DNA of 18,924 nucleotides from JBGPHT01 sp041484525 (GTDB taxonomy: Bacteria; Acidobacteriota; Terriglobia; Bryobacterales; Bryobacteraceae), in contig JBGPHT010000147.1 in assembly GCA_041484525.1 (NCBI GenBank), positions 1 through 18,924 of the forward strand, written 5' to 3'. The notes below the pieces were generated by a model. That model was not told the DNA's origin, searched no databases, and saw nothing but the letters and a program-made list of their open reading frames with translations. A program made the translations under genes and the position numbers. How positions within the stretch are numbered: position 1 is the stretch's first letter; the number at the start of each line of letters is the position of its first letter. This document shows, in pieces, positions 15,325 through 18,924 of this stretch.

Positions 15325-15558
15325 CTAGAGTTTCGGTTTGGGGGGCGGCAGTTCGCGCGCCGTGACGCTGTCCGCGAAGCCCACGCGATTATGGCTGCCG
15401 TCGCAGAACGGCTTGTTGGCCGAGTGCCCGCAGCGGCAGAGCGAAATTACGGTGCGTCCGGCAAGTCCGAAGGCGGCCCCGGCCGGGTCGAGGATTTCGA
15501 AATCGCCCTCCATGCGGATGGGGCCGTTGTGGTTGACGGTGATCTTGGTCGACATCAT
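15325..15558 (-). CDS. Small CDGSH iron-sulfur domain protein
   Basis: A 77-residue protein with one CDGSH motif, CRCGHSANKPFCDGSH at 41-56, giving the 3-Cys/1-His ligands Cys41, Cys43, Cys52 and His56 of a redox-active [2Fe-2S] cluster. Before it is a short strand-rich region (ITVNHNGPIRMEGDFEILD), as in other bacterial one-motif members. Their cellular role is not well defined; redox or Fe-S transfer roles are usual proposals. Two consecutive ATGs are possible (15558 and 15555); the second has a -10-like element exactly 7 nt upstream. The gene points the same way as the efflux operon, 90 bp upstream of it, but the operon seems to have its own promoter. Confidence 0.9.
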   Translation of the reverse strand: MMSTKITVNHNGPIRMEGDFEILDPAGAAFGLAGRTVISLCRCGHSANKPFCDGSHNRVGFADSVTARELPPPKPKL

Positions 15559-15562
15559 ACCG

Positions 15563-15571
15563 AGGGTAGCA
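15563..15571 (-). promoter_or_regulatory. Candidate extended -10 of the CDGSH gene
   Basis: On the minus strand TGCTACCCT is an extended -10-like element. The hexamer TACCCT ends 4 nt before the first ATG and 7 nt before the second, the same 7-nt spacing as at mrp and the antitoxin. The hexamer itself is only a moderate match to TATAAT. Confidence 0.3.
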
Positions 15572-15590
15572 TGGGGGCGCTGGCTGCTTG

Positions 15591-15650
15591 TTCACCGCCG
15601 AGACGCTGAGAACGCCGAGAGCACAAGAACTCGGTGCTTCCCCTTGTGCT
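15591..15650. repeat. Palindromic repeat, partial third copy
   Basis: TTCACCGCCGAGACGCTGAGAA followed by CGCCGAGAGCACAAGA repeats the left arm seen at 6753 and 7546, but the matching right arm is missing. Instead a smaller hairpin is formed by AGCACAAG (15620-15627) and CTTGTGCT (15643-15650). It sits in the gap between the divergent CDGSH and ADOP genes. Confidence 0.7.
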
Positions 15651-15672
15651 TCGACAAGAGCATGGGTAGAAT
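15644..15672 (+). promoter_or_regulatory. Candidate promoter of the ADOP permease gene
   Basis: TTGTGC (15644-15649) and TAGAAT (15667-15672) are spaced by 17 bases. The -35 is part of the right arm of the small hairpin in the partial palindromic repeat. A strong ribosome-binding site GGGGAGTAGGAG follows at 15691-15702, 6 nt before the ATG at 15709. Confidence 0.4.
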
Positions 15673-15708
15673 TTTGTTGTAGAAGTGCAAGGGGAGTAGG
15701 AGCGCTGC

Positions 15709-18357
15709 ATGATGACTGACCTGCTATTTCGGCTCCGGGCCATCTTTCGACGGCACACGGTCGAGGAGGAACTCGATGACGAGCTGCGATTCCACCTCGA
15801 TCGCGAGGTCGAAAAACTCATGCGTTCGGGCCTCGAGCGGCAGGAAGCGTTCAGGCGAGCACGGCTGGCTTTGGGCGGACTGGATCCCGTGAAGGAGGAA
15901 TGCCGGCAGGCACGCGGCATCTCGGGGATCGAGACCGCCATACAGGATCTTCGCTATGCCATGCGTGGCATGCGCCGCAGCCCGGCCTTCACCATCGCGG
16001 CCGTGCTCACACTCGGATTTGGCACCGCGGCGATCTCCACCGTATTCACCCTCGGCAATACGCTGATCTTCCGCGAGCTTCCGGTGGATCGTCCGGATCG
16101 CGTGGTCGTCGTTCAGGCCACGCGGCGGCACGGGCGATTTGCCGGTTGGGTGGCCTATCCGGACTACGTTCATCTTCGCGACCAGACCAAAACGCTGCAA
16201 GGACTGGCTGCGCACTATTCCAATGCGCCTCTCTTCGTGGCCGCCCGCAATCAGTCGCAGGAAGTGAATGGGGCGGTTGTCTCGGCGAACTTCTTTCCAT
16301 TACTCGGGCTGCGGCCGGCGTTGGGCCGTTTTTTCCGCCCGGATGAGGATCGCGTTCCGGATCGCGACCGCGTCGCGGTGCTCAGCTACGAACTTTGGCA
16401 CAACTGGTTCGGCGCGTCGCCCGATGCGCTGGGCGCGACGTTGAAGATCAATGGAACCGCATTCTCGGTGATCGGTGTCGCTCCACAGGCGTTCCGCGGC
16501 GTAACCGTTCAACCTGCCCAGATCTATATCCCGACGATGATGGCGCGCTCGGGATACCGATGGTGCGAAGACGCGTTCGCGAGCGACTGCACGGTCTTCG
16601 ACATGATCGGCCGGTTGCGGGACGGGTACACCGTCGAGCAGGCGCGCGCCGAGATGACGGCTCTGGCGCCGCCATCCTGGACCGCCGCCAAGGAAGGCGA
16701 GAATTCGGGCATCACGGTTTTTCAGGCCAAGGGGGTCATGCATCCCGACATCGTTCGTAGCAGTGAAGTTCGATTCATCACGCTGTTGGTCTGCGTGGCC
16801 GGCGTGCTCCTTTTGGTGTGCTGCGTGAATCTTGCCGGTTTGTCGATCGCCCGGAACAGCGCGCGCACTCGTGAATTCGCGATACGCGCTTCTCTCGGCG
16901 CCGGAAGTATGCGATTAGCGCGCCAGTTGATGACCGAGTCGCTTCTACTGGCGGTGAGCGGGGGAGGGATGGGAATGACCTTGTCCCTGGCGCTCACAGG
17001 CCAACTCAACTCGATGTTCTATTCGTTGGACGTAGAGGGCCACCCGCTGTATTACAACTTCACTCCCGAGCTGCGCGTCATCCTGGTGGTGGTTGCGATA
17101 TCGATCGGGGCGGGCGTGCTGGTTGGCATCATCCCGGCGCTCCTGTCCGTTCGGACCGACACCGCCGGGAAACTCAAACGGCAACCCTCGGCGATTGCCG
17201 CGAACTCGCGGTTAGGACCGTGGCTGGTCGGCGCCCAGGCGGGAGTGGCTGTGGCGCTCGCGGTAGCGGCAGGTCTGCTCACCACCAGCGCGCACGGCCT
17301 GATCGCCGGAAACAACTTTGAGGCGTCACAGGTGGCGCTCATGCGGTTGCGTCCTCGCTTGCTTCAATACTCGCCCGAGAATGCCCAGCGATTCGTGCGG
17401 ACCGCGATCGAGCGGCTGGAAGCAGTGCCCGGCGTCGAGTCGGCCAGCATGGTCGGCAACGGAGCGGTGCTGCTGGGCGGCGGGGCGCAGGTGTCCTTAC
17501 CCGAATGGCCGGACTCTCAGGCGATCGAGTGCGGATTTATCGAGATCGGGCCCCGATACTTTGAAACCCTGCGGACTCCGGTACTGCGCGGCCGCGAATT
17601 CGACGGACGTGACGGGGTCCGAACGCTGCCGGTCGCGATCGTCAACGAGACCCTGGCACGCCGCTTCTGGCCTGCGGGCACGGCGATCGGCGGCACAGTT
17701 AGGGTGAATCGAAGGCCGCACCAGGTGGTCGGTATCGTGAAGGACGTTTCGCTCGAACTCCGCGGTATGCCTGCCAGACCCTATGTTTACACCCCGTTTT
17801 GGCAGAACCCGGTGCAATTGGACGCACGTCTTTGCGTACGCGTGAAGGGCGATCCGGCGGCAATGCTTCCAGCGCTCGTGCGCGAGGTGAATCGCGTGGA
17901 CCCTGACGTTCCGATCGCCGAAACCATCACTCTGCCCTTGCAGATGGCTGGAAGTATCAGTTCACTTCGTATCACCGCCGGGTTTGTGTCCTACTCTGCG
18001 GTATTGGCGGTTCTGCTGAGCGCGATCGGTCTCTACGGTGCATTGGCTTTCTCCGTGTCCCGCCGCACGAAAGAAATCGGTATCCGGATGGCCGTCGGGG
18101 GCACATCCGCGGAGGTGCTTCTGATGGTGATGCGGGAGGGAATGACCGTCATCTTCATGGGAGTCGCGACCGGCGTGGGGCTGGCGATCGCCGCTACCCG
18201 TGTGATCCGGAATCTCCTCTACGGATCGGGCGCTGCCGATGCACAGGTGTACGCGGGGGCGGTACTGGTGATGATTTGCGTGGGCCTGCTTGCCTGTTGG
18301 GTTCCAGCGCGCCGCGCCGCGTCGGTTGAGCCTGTGATCGCTCTCAGAGAAGAGTGA
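15709..18357 (+). CDS. ADOP-family ABC transporter permease (MacB/FtsX-like)
   Basis: An 882-residue membrane protein of the ADOP type, duplicated FtsX/MacB-like permeases abundant in Acidobacteria and usually encoded without an ATPase. The N-terminal 70 residues form the charged leader typical of the family (FRRHTVEEELDDELRFHLDR, then ARLALGGLDPVKEECRQARG). A first transmembrane helix lies near 93-118, followed by a large periplasmic MacB_PCD domain to about 350. The first FtsX block follows (ITLLVCVAGVLLLVCCVNLA to about 430), then a second periplasmic domain, and the last FtsX block (SAIGLYGALAFSVSRRTKEI, ending PARRAASVEPVIALREE). Start supported by a strong ribosome-binding site; an adjacent second ATG is possible. 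No PadR-type regulator or ATP-binding gene is near. Role unknown; MacB relatives act as mechanotransmission ABC systems. Confidence 0.92.
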   Translation: MMTDLLFRLRAIFRRHTVEEELDDELRFHLDREVEKLMRSGLERQEAFRRARLALGGLDPVKEECRQARGISGIETAIQDLRYAMRGMRRSPAFTIAAVLTLGFGTAAISTVFTLGNTLIFRELPVDRPDRVVVVQATRRHGRFAGWVAYPDYVHLRDQTKTLQGLAAHYSNAPLFVAARNQSQEVNGAVVSANFFPLLGLRPALGRFFRPDEDRVPDRDRVAVLSYELWHNWFGASPDALGATLKINGTAFSVIGVAPQAFRGVTVQPAQIYIPTMMARSGYRWCEDAFASDCTVFDMIGRLRDGYTVEQARAEMTALAPPSWTAAKEGENSGITVFQAKGVMHPDIVRSSEVRFITLLVCVAGVLLLVCCVNLAGLSIARNSARTREFAIRASLGAGSMRLARQLMTESLLLAVSGGGMGMTLSLALTGQLNSMFYSLDVEGHPLYYNFTPELRVILVVVAISIGAGVLVGIIPALLSVRTDTAGKLKRQPSAIAANSRLGPWLVGAQAGVAVALAVAAGLLTTSAHGLIAGNNFEASQVALMRLRPRLLQYSPENAQRFVRTAIERLEAVPGVESASMVGNGAVLLGGGAQVSLPEWPDSQAIECGFIEIGPRYFETLRTPVLRGREFDGRDGVRTLPVAIVNETLARRFWPAGTAIGGTVRVNRRPHQVVGIVKDVSLELRGMPARPYVYTPFWQNPVQLDARLCVRVKGDPAAMLPALVREVNRVDPDVPIAETITLPLQMAGSISSLRITAGFVSYSAVLAVLLSAIGLYGALAFSVSRRTKEIGIRMAVGGTSAEVLLMVMREGMTVIFMGVATGVGLAIAATRVIRNLLYGSGAADAQVYAGAVLVMICVGLLACWVPARRAASVEPVIALREE

Positions 18358-18615
18358 CGGCGAGCGGATCGTCCTCGGTAACGCCGATTCGTTCGCCAAT
18401 CTTGCGGACTCTGCAGCAAGCGATCGCGCGTCCGATTACCCGCAACAGCCGACGTCTGGTGAGCAATCCGGGGAATCAACTTGTCCGAGTACCGACGGTT
18501 CGGTCAGACGAATGGGAACAAACCTTGCCGCGACGTTTGTGTCTCAGTTCGCTGGTGAGGCCCTCACGTACCGGCGCTTTTTCCCATTAGCCTCTCCGAT
18601 AACGATTACACGAAT
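18358..18615. other. Non-coding-looking stretch after the ADOP gene
   Basis: I see no recognisable gene, tRNA or clear terminator here. Several short frames are open on both strands but none shows a family motif. Base composition falls towards 18600, unlike the GC-rich coding regions before it, which together with the insertion sequence to the right suggests a foreign or decayed segment. Confidence 0.4.
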
Positions 18616-18788
18616 TTACTTTAGCGCGAGCTTGGCAAGCTTCGAAGGTAGCCGGGCACCGAGTGAGGTACCCTCCTTACTAACGGCGACTCCAACAGCG
18701 GAGCCTGCGACCACATTTCCAGCGAACAAATTCCCTCCAATACGGGTGCCTGCAGCGCCTATTTGGACTTCTGGTAGTCCAAGACTTA
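18616..18788 (-). pseudogene. Truncated 3' remnant of an unidentified gene, cut by the insertion sequence
   Basis: On the minus strand a frame ending in TAA at 18618-18616 reads back to the insertion-sequence boundary, with residues such as GLPEVQIGAAGTRIGGNLFA and a tail ARLPSKLAKLALK. It has no start codon of its own; a TGA lies just beyond the boundary, inside the presumed insertion sequence. Gly/Ala/Val-rich composition suggests the C-terminal end of a real protein, but I do not recognise the family. The opposite strand is also open here (Pro/Thr/Ser-rich), so the choice of strand is tentative. Confidence 0.3.
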
Positions 18789-18833
18789 GGGCCTGTCAGG
18801 AAATTACTAAAACAACTTGAGGTGCTTTTGTTT

Positions 18834-18839
18834 TATACT
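18834..18839 (+). promoter_or_regulatory. -10 element of the transposase gene
   Basis: TATACT, 5/6 to the consensus, ends exactly 7 nt before the GTG at 18847, so the transposase mRNA may be leaderless. TTGAGG at 18817-18822 is too close (11 bases) to be a normal -35. Confidence 0.4.
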
Positions 18840-18846
18840 CTTGGTA

Positions 18847-18924
18847 GTGAACCACGAGGACATTCAGCAGCGCTTCCGCTCTTTGTCGGTCTTCTTGGAC
18901 GAACGGATGCGGCGTTTAGTGGCA
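18847..18924 (+). CDS. Transposase, N-terminal fragment (ISAzo13-like)
   Basis: The frame opens with GTG and stays open for 26 codons to the window edge. It encodes VNHEDIQQRFRSLSVFLDER and then MRRLVA. The pattern of an R[YF]xxLSxxLDERxRRLxA segment at the extreme N-terminus is characteristic, from memory, of ISAzo13-family (Rhodopirellula-type DDE) transposases. There is no Shine-Dalgarno; the start is chosen because the conserved segment begins a few residues after it and a -10 element lies 7 nt upstream. The catalytic domain lies outside the window, so intactness is unknown. Confidence 0.6.
   Translation, partial: MNHEDIQQRFRSLSVFLDERMRRLVA

Larger units (their letters stand above)
18789..18924 (+). 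mobile_element. Left end of an insertion sequence, probably ISAzo13 family, running off the window
   Basis: A probable terminal sequence begins GGGCCTGTCAGGAAATTAC at 18789, followed by about 58 bases of AT-rich leader and the start of a transposase-like frame. The true end and any target duplication cannot be fixed because the other terminus is outside the window. The family call rests on the transposase N-terminus. Confidence 0.5.

Noticed and set aside
18512..18820. 102-codon plus-strand frame
   Set aside because: Pro/Thr/Ser-rich, no motif, crosses the presumed insertion-sequence boundary; the opposite strand looks more protein-like.

Overview
The window looks like a piece of a high-GC acidobacterial chromosome, probably of the Solibacter/Bryobacter type. 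The strongest pointer is the gene at 15709-18357, an 882-residue ABC permease of the ADOP type (acidobacterial duplicated orphan permease) that has no ATPase gene beside it. Everything here is inferred from sequence reading and remembered family features; no database search was run.

Layout. (1) 220-5817, minus strand: a nucleoside-salvage operon. In transcription order it holds a pyrimidine-nucleoside phosphorylase, a CNT/NupC nucleoside transporter, a purine-nucleoside phosphorylase, a roughly 0.5 kb tandem-repeat block, cytidine deaminase, and an exported-looking amidohydrolase of the MTA/S-adenosylhomocysteine deaminase family. Neighbouring genes overlap by 1-17 bases. (2) 5918-6742, plus strand: an Mrp/ApbC iron-sulfur carrier ATPase. 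(3) 6753-7617: a Phd-type antitoxin/PIN toxin pair lying between two copies of a palindromic repeat. (4) 7635-15234, minus strand: an MdtABC-like efflux operon (lipoprotein-like adaptor plus two RND pumps) with no outer-membrane channel gene. (5) 15325-15558, minus strand: a small CDGSH iron-sulfur protein. (6) 15709-18357, plus strand: the ADOP permease. (7) 18358-18924: a lower-GC tail with a truncated gene remnant and the left end of an insertion sequence, probably ISAzo13-like, which runs off the window.

How the genes work together. The transporter imports nucleosides. The phosphorylases split them to bases and (deoxy)ribose-1-phosphate. Cytidine deaminase turns cytidine into uridine, which can feed the pyrimidine phosphorylase. 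The amidohydrolase deaminates adenosine-type compounds. The RND operon is a separate export system.

The most unusual part is 1972-2484. Twenty-one units of 19-20 bp sit between punA and cdd. On the coding strand they form a 170-codon frame of 13-residue Arg/Lys-rich repeats. Its start overlaps the punA stop as ATGA, its stop overlaps the cdd start as ATGA, and it runs through a hairpin that hides the cdd ribosome-binding site. A related copy with a single unit lies directly after the amidohydrolase stop. Four genes in the window also show a -10-like hexamer exactly 7 nt before a start codon, which suggests leaderless transcripts.
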